A stretch of 64,000 bases of DNA, from assembly GCA_019022495.1 (NCBI GenBank), contig JAFEKR010000015.1:248001-312000 (forward strand), in the 5' to 3' direction. The stretch comes from Epichloe hybrida. Taxonomy: Eukaryota; Ascomycota; Sordariomycetes; Hypocreales; Clavicipitaceae. The position numbers and the translations under genes are program-made. Below, in pieces: positions 51,180-62,500 of the stretch. The stretch's first letter is position 1. Each line of letters begins with the position of its first letter. Below the pieces are notes generated by a model. The model saw only the letters and a list, made by a program, of their open reading frames with translations. It was not told where the DNA came from and ran no database searches.

Positions 51180-51475
51180 TGTTAGTATTTATAGGATACT
51201 ATTAACCTATATATAAGGTTTTTGGGGTAAACTAAAGTGCACATAATTATTATATATTCTAGTCTATTAAAGTAAGTAAAAGAGGGATTAAATAGAAGTA
51301 AAGAGGGTACGCTATTTATTATAGGAAAAGGGGCCTTAATTAGGGTTATTAGCAAAGAGGCTACATATGCTAACTCTAATCGCGGCGCGGTTAGGCTGGA
51401 CATGTAGGTCCGCGATGTAACGCGCCCACCTAATCAGAGGCGCGCACCCTTGTTAATATCATGCTTGTTCCAACA
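51180..51475 (-). repeat. 5' LTR of the Copia element
   Basis: A 296-bp LTR that begins TGTTGGAACAAG and ends CTAACA on the minus strand, so the canonical TG...CA ends are intact here. It is followed on the plus strand by the CTTAC target duplication. Confidence 0.92.
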
Positions 51476-51726
51476 CTTACCTTCCTTATTATTATTATAA
51501 AGCCTTATAATATAATATAATCTCTTTAAGCCCCCTATAAGTTAAATAATCTATAGTTAGGGTAATTATAATAGCTTTAATTATATTCTATAAATAAGTA
51601 TCTTAATTAATAGCGAAAATCAACGGACGCGAGCCACACTAAAACTAGGTGTGGGGACTGTCCTTCCGTTTTAGGACTAACGCGATATGCGCATTCAAAA
51701 AACGCGATATGCGCATTTAGATGTCC

Positions 51727-51735
51727 ACCGGCAGC
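51727..51735. repeat. Right 9-bp target-site duplication of the outer element
   Basis: ACCGGCAGC, identical to 44937-44945. Confidence 0.88.
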
Positions 51736-52038
51736 CTCGAAGTAATATTACATGTAGCCAGCCGTAACACACCTGGCCCCTGAGCCCTGGTTTGCCATGA
51801 TCCGCGGCCCCGCAGTCCCCCCCCCCCACTTTCGCAGTCTGGTGCTCGTCGACCTTGCCCGACGCCAACGTCAGCCCCCTTACTAGTTTATTATAACAGC
51901 TCTCTTTTTCCGACTACATATATTCTACGCAAACTCAGTCGACGTCTGCGCAATCCCTCGACAATCCCGCGACAATCCATCGCCAACTTGTGCATCAGAA
52001 AGTCGCCTCAAGGAACAGACCACACTTCGCTGCCCGTC
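51736..52038 (+). promoter_or_regulatory. Short SEC12 promoter/leader abutting the transposon island
   Basis: Only about 300 bp separate the outer element from the SEC12 ATG. It contains a C-run at about 51817-51827 and a T/C-rich stretch near 51900-51912. No defined factor site is assigned. Confidence 0.5.
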
Positions 52039-53979
52039 ATGGCTCCTCCGTTTCCCCGCGCGCAGATCGAGGTCGACTACCCCATCTACGCTGTCGATTT
52101 CGACCCTCAAGATGCGAACAGGTTGGTCATTGGAGGCGGAGGTGGCGCTGGGAGGTCTGGCGTTGGGAACAAGATTGTGAGTTGATGCCCTCTCAAGTTT
52201 GCTACAACGTCGTTCACGCGACAAATCTACCATACCTGGAGCATTGACAAAGATGGCGCGGCTGACCCATGCATGGCGGCCCATGGCCCATGGCCCTGCC
52301 TCTGTCAGACTGTTCTAGACACATCGCGCCAAGACGAGATCCGAATCGCCGGTGAAGTTGACCTTTCTCGCGACGAAGACACCGTCATGTCACTTGCCGT
52401 CGGCTCGCACAGGGGTAAAACAACACATGTCTTCGCCGGTGTCAATTCGTCTGCCGTCGACATCGCCAAGGGCAAGAACCAGCACCTACGCATTTTCTCT
52501 GCCGAGCCCTGCAGAGCAAGACCGCTTAGCTCATCGACGGGCACCACCCCGACGAAGCCCAGAGCTTTCCCCGAGTGCAGAATCTTCGAGACGTCACGTA
52601 CGGCGCTTTTCGCCAACCCAGACGATAGCATGTACCAACGGTTGTTGCGCGTCTCCGGGCCCATGGGCGCAGCTGCGTCTGCCCTGGGAAATGAACCGCA
52701 GGTAGCTGTTTTTGAGGCGACGGCGCCGAATCCCAAGATATGCGGGGTGCTCGGGTTGACCAAAGAGGCCGAGGCGCTGGACATCATTCAGACGGGCGCC
52801 AACGAGTTTCAGCTGGCGTATTGTCACAGATATGAGCTGTACACGGTCCAGATCGGCAGCAAGGTCAACAGCGAACCAAAGCTGGTGTTTGCGATGCCGG
52901 ACGATCATGGAGAAAGGCCGCACTTCCGGTCGATTCGATACTTGACGCCCGAGTTCATCCTCGCCGTGGCCAATTTGCCCAAGAAGAACACGGGGGCACT
53001 TATCCAGGGACTCCGACTGCCTCGCTCGGATAATGAAAAGGCCAGACTAGCTGTAACGGCGCGGATACCTGGCAAATTCTCAGCCACGGCCCTGGCAGTG
53101 GCCAATCTGTCCCTGCCCAATACGCCAGCCGATCCGGTGGGCAATGCGCAGTTTGTAGTAGCCGTTGCCGGCAATGATTCTTCGATATCGCTGTACACCC
53201 TGGAACATGAAGTCTCGTCGGCGCTCCGTCTCCTCACGAAGCTGCATCCGTTCTTCACGCTCAGAAACGTCCACGGCCAGGAGCAGATTTCGGGACTTGC
53301 CCTGTCGACGTTCGTCACGCCCAAGACACACATCCGTACACAGTACATCAAACTCGCAAGCACCTCCCTTCAAAAGAGCGTGGTAGTCCACAACATTCCC
53401 CTCGAGAAGTTCACCGACGACTCGCGCCGCCCTCGCAGCAGGAACGGACCACCCCGGCCGGCCCGTTATGTCGTTGGCATGCGCTCCCGCGGCCCATCCG
53501 CACGACCGCTCGTCGTGAGCCTTGCCGTCATCGTGCTCATTCTCGCCATGGTTGGCCAGTCTGTCAGGGAGATGTACGGCGTCGGCGAGCCCATCGTCTT
53601 TGCGCAGCGCTTTCTCCCCTCTTGGCATGGATCCCTGCGCAATCCCGGCTTCCAACCGGCAAATCTGTTCGAAAATGCACTAGCTGGTCTCGCGGGAGAC
53701 AAGGTGCTCGGCGCAGGGGAGAAACTGGTGCTTCTCGAACCCGGCCCCGTGCAAGACGGCGGCGACAAGACGCGGCGGAAACTCCAGGTCGAGGTGCACG
53801 ATGCCGACTCCCACGGCCCGGCCAGGACATGGGATCAACTCGGTGCAGACGAACAGCACGCGTGGAAGGAGAGGCTCCGCGATGCCGGGGCGTGGACGCG
53901 GAGCATGGGGGAAAACGTCTTCAAGGGTGTCGTGTTTGGACAATTGGCAGCCATGGTTGGCCGTGCCGCGGCGGGCTAG
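52039..53979 (+). CDS. SEC12: Guanine nucleotide exchange factor SEC12
   Basis: Two exons, 52039-52176 and 52309-53979, giving 602 aa. The phase-0 intron is GTGAGT...TCAG. SEC12 is an ER membrane WD40-like beta-propeller that loads GTP on SAR1 to start COPII budding. The N-terminus MAPPFPRAQIEVDYPIYAVD leads to the Gly-rich K-loop IGGGGGAGRSGVGNKI (31-46), the family's potassium-binding and catalytic loop. Propeller repeats run to about 430. A single membrane segment at about 445-467 (PLVVSLAVIVLILAMVG) anchors it, with a lumenal tail of about 135 residues. The size and layout match fungal Sec12. Its substrate gene SAR1 lies at 18241-19231. Confidence 0.93.
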
Positions 53980-56900
53980 CTAGTAGTCCCGTATTACTGG
54001 TCCATGTTGATTTTGCCGTGTCCTCGCAGAAGCTGCAAATTGGTTTCGGTTCATGGACTTTGGTTGCAGGGCAATCAGTGGGATGGCGGGAGAACAGCAC
54101 TCCGTACGGAGCATGATTGACCAGACGAATAAGATGGATGAAGCCACGAGAAGTCGTGGGTGGGCATTTGCAGCGAATCTGCTTCCTTCAATCCGTCGCC
54201 ATGTACACTACTTGCTTCCCTCTTATTCAAACATGAAATATTCACCTCTGCAGAGCAAGTGCGCCGTTGTGCAGCTGGATCCATCATGCCACTGGCGGTC
54301 CGCAGTGCCGACTTGGTTCATCGGGGGAAAGGGGGGGAGGCTCCACCCATGTATTATCCAAGTAACACTCCTTGCTCGTTTTTTTTTTCCCCCTTCTTCT
54401 TTACCCCTCCTGCCAACCCTAGATCGGGGACTTTGGGAGCCCAAGACATTGTCGCGGACTTTATTCATGTGACGTGCTTGTGATTGGTGGAAGTGCCAAC
54501 TTTCATGTACACAAGTCATCTTCATCAGCAGTGCCGGGCTCGGTTGCCCGTTTTTTTTTGGCAAATTGGAATCGGGGCATGTCTTTTCTTTCCGTCATGT
54601 GCTACCTCGAGCAGCCCTGAAGCGTACGTCACGCGGCTGCTTTTGCACAAGTTTGTCACCAACATGGCTTCATATCGTTGGATTTGGGGGGGGGGGGATG
54701 GTCTCTTTGACCAAATCGTGTATTACGATTGGTCTAAATCATGACCATGGCCCCCACTGTATTTGATGCACCTTGCTGGACCTGGACTCCAAAACACCCG
54801 CCTGCCTGCCTGTTTTCGGGTTGAAAACCAGTTTAGAAGATGGTGAGCGCCTCCTCGCCTTGATGCCAAAAGCTATTTACATGTTGTGCCCGAAGCATTC
54901 ATCATGGGGCGACGAGCACGTTTTGGTGCCCTTGCAAGGACGTAGGCGTGGGCGCACCGCTTGCGTGCGTCGGTCGTTGCGTGTAGAGAAGACTTGCTGC
55001 ATTACTTTTTCTCGGTCAAAATCAACAGTCCCCCCTAAAAGTCGCGAGGTCTGAAGTTTGCGAGTTGAGATATAGGCAGGGGAAGCAAGCCATTGCCTCG
55101 AACGGCAGAAGGTGGAGCATCCCCCCCTTCCTCCCTCCCGCGTGCGTCACGACACGGATGATGGAGGCATTCTGGCATTGTAGTCTTCTCGGAGGAAATT
55201 GATCAAAGGCAGGCAGAGAGCGAACTTGTTCATCATGAACAAGCTAGCTCCCGTCAAGTTAAAGAGGTGAACATGTACGATGACTTCTGAATCAGCATGA
55301 ATGACGACGGCCCGGGTTGATGCGGGTTGATCCACTGACGAGTTGAGCCAAGGATGAGTAAGGATGGTGGGGCAAACTAAGTTGAGACGCATGCATGGAT
55401 GAGAAGTTGCTGGGTATGAGTACTCCGTACTCCGTGGCAGGCTCTTGCCAATTGAGGCTGTCACCTCCCGTTGCACGAGTGCCGCCACGGTGCATGGGCA
55501 GGCCCACAGTTCTTCAGTTCTTCAGTTCTTCAGTGCCGGTGACTTTTCAGTGTTGGCTTTGGAGCGAAACCTTATCAACGCCAAGTGCTCCGTCGTCTGC
55601 GCCTACCCGCGCTGCAGCTGGGAAGCTCAGGGTCAGAAGTTAGATGGACCCTGTGTGTGATGCGCATGCGATGCCGAAGCGAGGATATTGCTCCAGTGTA
55701 TGTTTGTATGTTGCTCCGTGTGCCGGTTGAACTTTTTGATGCTTCCTCAGAAGCCATACATGTTATGTATGTAGGTTCACAAGGGCTGGCTCTTTAAATA
55801 CAATCAGAGTAATCCGTACATAAAGGATGCACTGGCTGGGGTTGTGGCTGTGGCATCCATGTGCGTGTGTGGCGCGCTAGACATGGGTCATCCTAGATCG
55901 GCGCCGGCAAGGGGACCACCGAGAAACAGGCAGCCCAATTATTTGCGTTCGGTATGGCAACGTGGGAGGCGTGGAATTCCTTTCCGTCTGTGTGTGCAAA
56001 TGCGGCACTGGGCTGCCAGCCATGTACGCCGTTGTCCGTGTTGAAAGCCGCCTTACTCCGCACCACAAAGTGTGAGAATGCCATTCGAACACGTCGGCCT
56101 GACCGACGGCCTGAGAGCGAATGCAAGACGTGCTTTGGGTCAGGAGCGGCAGAAGGGCCAAGGGCGTGTGCACGGCACAAGTCGAAGACGGCTGAATGCT
56201 TGTGATGAGATGAGGTTGATAGGATGGGGGAAGGAGCAGTGGGTGGGTGGTGGTGGTTGGTGGTTGGTGGGTGGTGCCAAAAAGTCAGAGCATACTCCGT
56301 ACATCGAGTCAGTCAAGTTAGTACGATAATTACCACCAGGGGAGATCCTCAAAATCGACACCAGGCAAACATGGAGACGGCGACGCCCCTTGTTCCACGT
56401 TTCGAAAATTGTTTCCATTGTATTCGTGGAGGCATGTAGGGTCATCATCTACAAGGGTCAACGTATGTACATCATACAATACTCCGTACTCCGTATTAGA
56501 GCCCGTACAATGTGCATACGCTTCGTGTTTCTTTTGGGAAAAGGTGTCCAAGGAAGTGTTTACTGCTCGCATGCAGTCAACATCGGTCGAAAAGCCGGTA
56601 CCTCGAGCCTGGTTGGTAATGAAATTGCTTGATGAACGGGCTGGGAGCCGCGAGGCATCGTGGAGATTCCTTCTGACGGGATGGATTGGGGCTGGAGGAT
56701 TAGGGCTGGAAGACTCGAGCCCTGTCACTGCCGTCGTCACTCTGGCAATCTGGACTGCAATCCACCTACGGATCCGTACCTCTGACCCCTATGTACATGT
56801 ATGTACTCATCAAGACGCGGACATCCCGGCCGGCTTTCCAGGGTATTCAAAGGTTGTTCAAGGGTGTCCAAGGGTATCCGCTTCGCCGCCCCAGCACACA

Positions 56901-58016
56901 CAGGCAGCATGGCATCCATTTCTCCCAGCAGCTAGCTCTACTTGATCCTACTTGATGGCCACGACAAGATTCAGTGAGCATGGCCGGGAAGTTTGCCAGA
57001 GCACTTGCTCGGGGCGACGTGGAGCGGCATGGAGCGACATGGAAGCACTGTAGATTCTGAGCGGCGGTCGACGATGCAGATAGCCAGGTACTTCGCACAG
57101 TGCGGCCCTGCGCATTGTACCCGCGGTGGGGCAGGCCAGGAAATTGCATTTCGTCCGCAATTTTCCCTTTCCTATCAGCACAATAGCCTTCAACACGATC
57201 CTCGGATCTGTCTCCCCTTGTTGAAGAACGCTCGATTACGCGCAGGGTGCTCATAACCAGATGTCGAGCGGCATTTCGATCCACAGAATGTTGACCCGTA
57301 CTTGTAGTCTGTAATCCGTACGGGCAAAGGGACTGTGGGGAGCCGGGGAGGACGATTCGCAGAGTGATGATGAATTATCTGCGCATTTACGGACCATGTA
57401 TAATAGCCTGTAATCCGCACTGCCGGACCAATCGACCGAATGATTTCTGTGCATTCAGAGCAGCTAAACATGAAAAGATTCCGAGACAACGACTTTCCCG
57501 CCCGAGAGGTGCGAGGAGGACTCGACGAGCCGTCTTATTATGATGCATGAGCCCTCCGCGTAGTCCGTACTTGCTTCAGTCCGTGAGGACAGCATGTGGT
57601 TCTCTACTATCCCGTGATGGTCCTCATATCGGACAGGGTCCTTGTGTTCCCCAACAACATCGTCTTCTCATGACTGCCAGTTGCATGCACGGTGACAGGT
57701 GTAGGAAATTTGCGTGCTCTGAGCCGGCCACCTGGAATTTGAGCCCGCAGGGCCCTGGCTGGGTGGTGGTGGGCGTTTCAGCCGACCAGCCTCCTTGACA
57801 GCAGAAAGGACCGTACCTGGCCATTGCACATGGACAATGAATGCTACACGCTACATATGTGTGCAGGTACTGCGTGCCATGTACATATGTACATACATAT
57901 GTGCAGTGCAAGTTGGAGGTGGGAGGCTGTTACTATATTCACCCCCCTCTTTTCTTACAACTTTGACGTACTCCGTACATGCATGAGTCTTGACTGCTGA
58001 TGCGAGAGGGAACTCG

Positions 58017-58072
58017 CTACGGAGTACCGTCTACGGAGTACCGTCTACGGAGTACCGTCTACGGAGTACCGT
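58017..58072. repeat. 14-bp tandem repeat (CTACGGAGTACCGT)x4
   Basis: Four exact copies, then a partial fifth ending CTACGGAC. Each unit contains TACGGAGTA, the dispersed motif of this window. Confidence 0.93.
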
Positions 58073-58310
58073 CTACGGACTACAGTGGAAAGCTCCAGGC
58101 CTACGTATAATACAAGTGCATGAGCCCTCCAGACCAGCACTCGCTCTGATGCGTGAATGTGTCAATCTGGTGGCAGTCGGCGGCAACTGTGAATGTGACC
58201 TGAGGTCAACTCCGAGTCTGGTGGCTCACGCAAGGGTGTGTCTGGTGTGCCTGCAACAGCCGGCTGCCCTTGTCTGCTGCCGTGGTCCTCATGGTCCTCC
58301 TGGTCCTGGT

Positions 58311-58350
58311 CCGTCCTGGTCCGTCCTGGTCCGTCCTGGTCCGTCCTGGT
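58311..58350. repeat. 10-bp tandem repeat (CCGTCCTGGT)x4
   Basis: Four exact copies, flanked by related GGTCCT(C/G) units (58284-58310). It lies in the presumed MED15 upstream region. Confidence 0.9.
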
Positions 58351-59595
58351 CCTGGGGCTCATGTCTGTCTTGGCCAACCAACCCGCCTGCCCTCCACTCC
58401 ACCTCTTTTGCCTGCCTAGTGCCTAGTCCTGCGCTGTTCTGCTTGTTCTGCTTGTTCTGCTGTTTCTGCTTGTTCAGCCTGTCTCTCGCCTTGCTTGTGT
58501 CTGGTCTCGCCTGTCTCGTCGTCAGGCTGCTGCTCCTCTCGCTCCTCGTGCCAAGTCGCCGCACCACCAGCCTTCTCACCCTGCCCATCTCTCCAGGCCT
58601 TCTCTCTACCGCTCATCTGCAACCTTTGAGGTTTGTTCAGACGACGGCAACATCTTTCTTCTCCTTGCGCCGTTTTGTTTGGTCATCTTGTCGACTCTGT
58701 CCTTCGTCTCCAGCATCGAGTACCTTTTCTGTCCCCCGCGATCCGGTAGACTCCTTCATGCCTCTCGACCAGGACCCCTCCGCCAGTATATTCCACGACA
58801 CCATCGTTCATTCACCACCCGCCGAGGCCCACGTCGATCCTCATCCACTTTCCACGACTTTCCACTTCCCAACCAAGTTGGAGGACGCGCGATCTGCCTA
58901 CGGCTCTCCCAGAGAAGCGACTTAGTCCTGGACATTCCTTCTTGCTGTTGACCCGACCACAAAGCCTTCAACCTAGCGTCTTTGTGTGTTCGTGAACAAC
59001 GGGGGCGACACATGTCTGTGCCTTGTCCGTCGTCTGCCAAGCCTTCATATCGCTTCCAACGTGCTGAGCACTTCGGTCACTTCGGCGACCTGGCGGATTC
59101 TTTCTGCCATCGTTGCGAGTGGTAGCCGGACGAAAAGGACCTTGTGCTCACTACAACGACGCCCTACATGAACTAACTTTGCTTCCGCTCTGCCACCACA
59201 AACTCTGCCTGCGTCAGCAAACCTTCCTCGGGTCCTGTACACACAAAACTCAGCTTTCCAACGATACCCCGCCACGCGCTTCGGATCTGCTGTACTTTAC
59301 AATAGTTATTTGTGCCACGATTTAGAATTCCATCCAATCCGTCTCCGCTTCCTTTCTCCGCACGAGCAGCCATCGGTCATCTTCGCAACGTCTGCGCGCG
59401 ACAGCACGGATCACTGCCCGTGAATCTTCATTCTTGATCGCGTACCCCTCTTCCTTCGCGTCCTCTACTGATACCACACTCTGGAAACGCCCGAGACTCT
59501 CCTCGCTCATCATCCTGACCGAAAGACTTGGCATTTCTACGAAGACACGCCAAAACAACGAGTCGGAACGTTTCAAATACCGAAAGCAAGCGGCC

Positions 59596-62500
59596 ATGGC
59601 CGCCAATATGCAGCAAATGGCTGGGGCTGGCCAAATGATGCCCCAGCAGCTGCGACGGCCCCAAACCTCTCATCAGCTTCAGCAGATGGTGTATCAAAAT
59701 CTTCTTACAAACTCGCAGGCTGCCAACGGTCTGACGTGGCAAGGAAACATCAGCCTCAACGACCGCATGGGAAAAACCATGGATCTGTACGTGTCACATG
59801 CGCTGCCGGCCAATGCCATTCATTACCCACGCAACATGGCCGTCCCATTGTGCTTGTTCAAAGACGAATCATTCCTAACGTTTCAGCAGCATTTCCAATA
59901 TTGCACTGGCAATAAACGGCATCGATCATGTGCGAGCTGCCGAGTTCGGCTGCAACTTCGAACGAGATGTGTTCTATAAGTCGCTGAACAAGGTAATTAT
60001 GAAGAAGAACAACGCCCTAGAGCCTGGAGCCATTCCTTCATGAAGTCGTGCGGGCAAGTTTCTAACCAAATGCAGGAGTCTTATGATCAAACCATGGCGA
60101 ATAAAACTCTGGATTTCTTCAAAAAGCGACAAGCAAACGAATCCAACATTCAAAACACACTCAATGTCAATGCACAGGCTCAGGCAGCACAACAAGCACA
60201 GGCTCAAGCCATGATGAGCATGCAAGCGCAAATGGGTCGTGGTATGGCACAGTCCCAACAAGGATTCCAGCATCTTCAGCACCAAATACAAAACTCACAG
60301 ATGGCCCAACAAGCGCATCAACAACAGCCTCAAATGCAGCAACAGCAGATGGGCATGGGTATGGGCATGGGAATGGGAATGGGCATGGTAAACCAAGCCG
60401 GTCGTGGAGCCATGGCATCTAATCAGCAGGCTATGGGAATGCAAAACCGACAACCGCAACAGTTCTCCAACGACATCTCACGTCTGGCCCCGTCTGATCG
60501 CGCCAAAGTTTTGGACATCGCTTCAAAGATGATGGCACAAGCGTCGGAAGAACAAAAGACTGCCACAAGATTGACTTTGCAGCAACGATTGTCACCGCAG
60601 CAGCTTGCAGAATTCCAGTCGCAGGGAAGAGATCCCTTAGCTTGGTTTTTCCAGAACCAGGCTTATCAGATGCTTAAGAACAATGCTAGCCGCCTTCAGC
60701 AGCAGCAGCAGCAGCAGCAGCAAGCTGGTGTTCAGAATCAAGGTGGAGGACAAGTGGCTGCTGCTGCCATGATGCAACAACAACAGAGTCAACAATCATT
60801 TCAGCAACGACAAAATATGATGAATGCCAGCCAGCCAGCGGATTTCAATCCATTCACCCCCAACATGGAGAGCATCAAAGACCAGCAATTGAACGGACTC
60901 ATGGCTCAGCAAGCTGGTCAGATGGTTGTGCCTGCCAGCTCTGGCGGTGCCCAGCTTGCCACTCCCCAACCCGGGAACCAGAACATTGCTGGCGCTCAGG
61001 GGCAGAACCAGACACCCCGTCAGGGCCAGCAGCAGCAGCAGCAGCAGCAGCAGCCACAGCAACAACAGCAAGGAACTGCGAACCTCCAACAAATGAAGAT
61101 GAATCAAGCTGCCCAGCAAAGCCAGAACCAGATGCAGTTGAAGATGCAGCAGCAGAACCAGCCAAATGGCATGCCTCCCGCGCAAAGTCCGGGGATGAAT
61201 ACCTTGAACACACCCGTGTCACGGGCACCAGGCGGCATGAATCCGATGGGTGGGCCTGGAATGGGCCAAGGCGCGGTGCCCTTTGGTGATCAACGGTTTA
61301 ATCAAGGCACACAGCGGCCAAATAACCAAGCTTTCAACAATATGCTTGCCAACATGACACCGGAGCAACGATTATCGATCCAAGGGCTACCGCCCGACAA
61401 GCTCAATGAAGTCTTTCGAAAATGGCAGAGCCAGAGACAGGAACAGATGTTCAATGGAGGCCCAATAAACCAACAACAACAGAACCGCCCCCAAAATCAG
61501 TTTGGCGGACAAATGAACCCGAACCTGGGCGCCGCAGGTCCTCAAGGCATGCCAATCAATCAACAGCAGCAGATGCAGATCCCACGCATGCCGATGCAGA
61601 ACGGCCAAGCCCAGGCCATGATGGACGCCATGGAGCTGCCGCCACATGTCCAAAGTCTTGTTGGACCGCTGCCAGTGGAAATCAAAACGTGGCGCGAGTT
61701 GAAGAGCTGGCTGAGCCAGAATAGCAGTGCTTTACCCAACGCCACCCGTGGCCAGCTGGGTAACCTACAACAACGACAGTTCCAAGGCGCGATGCAAAAG
61801 CGCGCAGCGGGGCAGAACCCGAATGTTAATGCAGCCGCCATGCCAAATGCTGGAGTACAAATGTCGAACCAGCAGCAGATGTCCATGCAGAAGCAGCTCG
61901 GCAATATCCCAGCACACGTCCTCCATGTGACGCCGCAGGATCTCATCAATGTTCGATCGCAACAAGCAAATCTTGCGGCTGTGCCTGACGAGCAACTTCG
62001 AAATATGGTGATGATGAAGAAGAAGAACTCGTGGCAAGCTCAACAGCAAGCGCAACAGCAAGCGCAAATGCGAGCACAGTCAATGCCAGGCCATCCACCA
62101 CCAGGCCAGCCGCAAACCCCTGGTCAGCAACAAATGGGTGGGCAAACTCCGATCCAAGTGCAGCACACTCCGCAGCAACCGAGCCGGACAACCCAGTCGC
62201 AAACTCACGCAAGCCCCACGAACATGGCGCAAACCGCCTCGATGCAATCTGCTGGACATAGGCCGCAACAAGGGCAGCTCAACAATCAACCTCGGGGCAG
62301 CAATCAGTCCCAACCTGCCAAGAGCCTCAAACGACCAAACACCGATGATGCTGCAGACACGTCCACAATGTCGAATACTGGCTCGACCCCTCGGCAAGCC
62401 TCTCAGCCTAATCAACAGCTTCCCAAAGGCGTGCCTACATTAACACCACAACAGCTTGCCGGCCTCAGCACGGAGCAAAGGGCCAAATACGAGCAGTTGT

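Larger units (their letters stand above)
45100..51475 (-). mobile_element. Copia-type LTR retrotransposon, RIP-mutated, nested
   Basis: A complete 6376-bp element with two 296-bp LTRs and the 5-bp target duplication CTTAC (45095-45099 and 51476-51480). Coding remnants run on the minus strand, so 51475 is the 5' end. A gag zinc knuckle lies at about 49109-49165 (KCYICSKEGY, then a stop where family members have Trp, with the knuckle His read as Tyr). An RNase-H C-terminal block lies near 45640-45850 (EKRLIINIIALCQSY, then a stop). A purine-rich tract is next to the 3' LTR (about 45399-45412). The order gag then RNase H, with the polymerase end beside the 3' LTR, and the C-terminal block identify Ty1/Copia. 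The interior is very AT-rich with stops in every frame. It encodes nothing functional. Confidence 0.9.
44946..51726. mobile_element. Mutator-like (MULE) non-autonomous TIR element, split by a Copia insertion
   Basis: Its ends are inverted repeats of about 60 bp. The left end starts GGACATCTAAATGCGCATATC, with the following CGCG block repeated after a T-run. The right end is the reverse complement, with few mismatches. Each end therefore carries two copies of ATGCGCATATCGCG. The 9-bp direct repeat ACCGGCAGC flanks it. TSDs of 9-11 bp are typical of the Mutator superfamily, which is why it is assigned there. Without the Copia insert and one CTTAC copy it is about 400 bp and has no transposase, so it is a MITE-like derivative. 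Superfamily assignment rests on TSD length only. Confidence 0.75.
53980..59595. other. 5.6-kb gene-poor region and MED15 leader
   Basis: No gene supported on either strand. Contents: the palindrome CTCCGTACGGAG (54100-54111), (AGTTCTTC)3 at about 55507-55531, several CTCCGTAC motifs (55421-55434, 56291-56299, 56481-56493, 57969-57978), a 14-bp tandem array at 58017-58072 and a 10-bp array at 58311-58350. The last kilobase is pyrimidine-rich and probably includes the MED15 promoter and 5' UTR, with a possible upstream ORF at 58758-58925. Confidence 0.5.

Noticed and set aside
56409..56945. 178-codon plus-strand ORF
   Set aside because: No domain; it spans CTCCGTAC motif repeats, and the opposite strand is equally open.
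57990..58925. 311-codon plus-strand ORF
   Set aside because: Most of it is translated tandem repeats and CT-rich low complexity, with no domain. Only the last 55 codons are kept as a possible upstream ORF.
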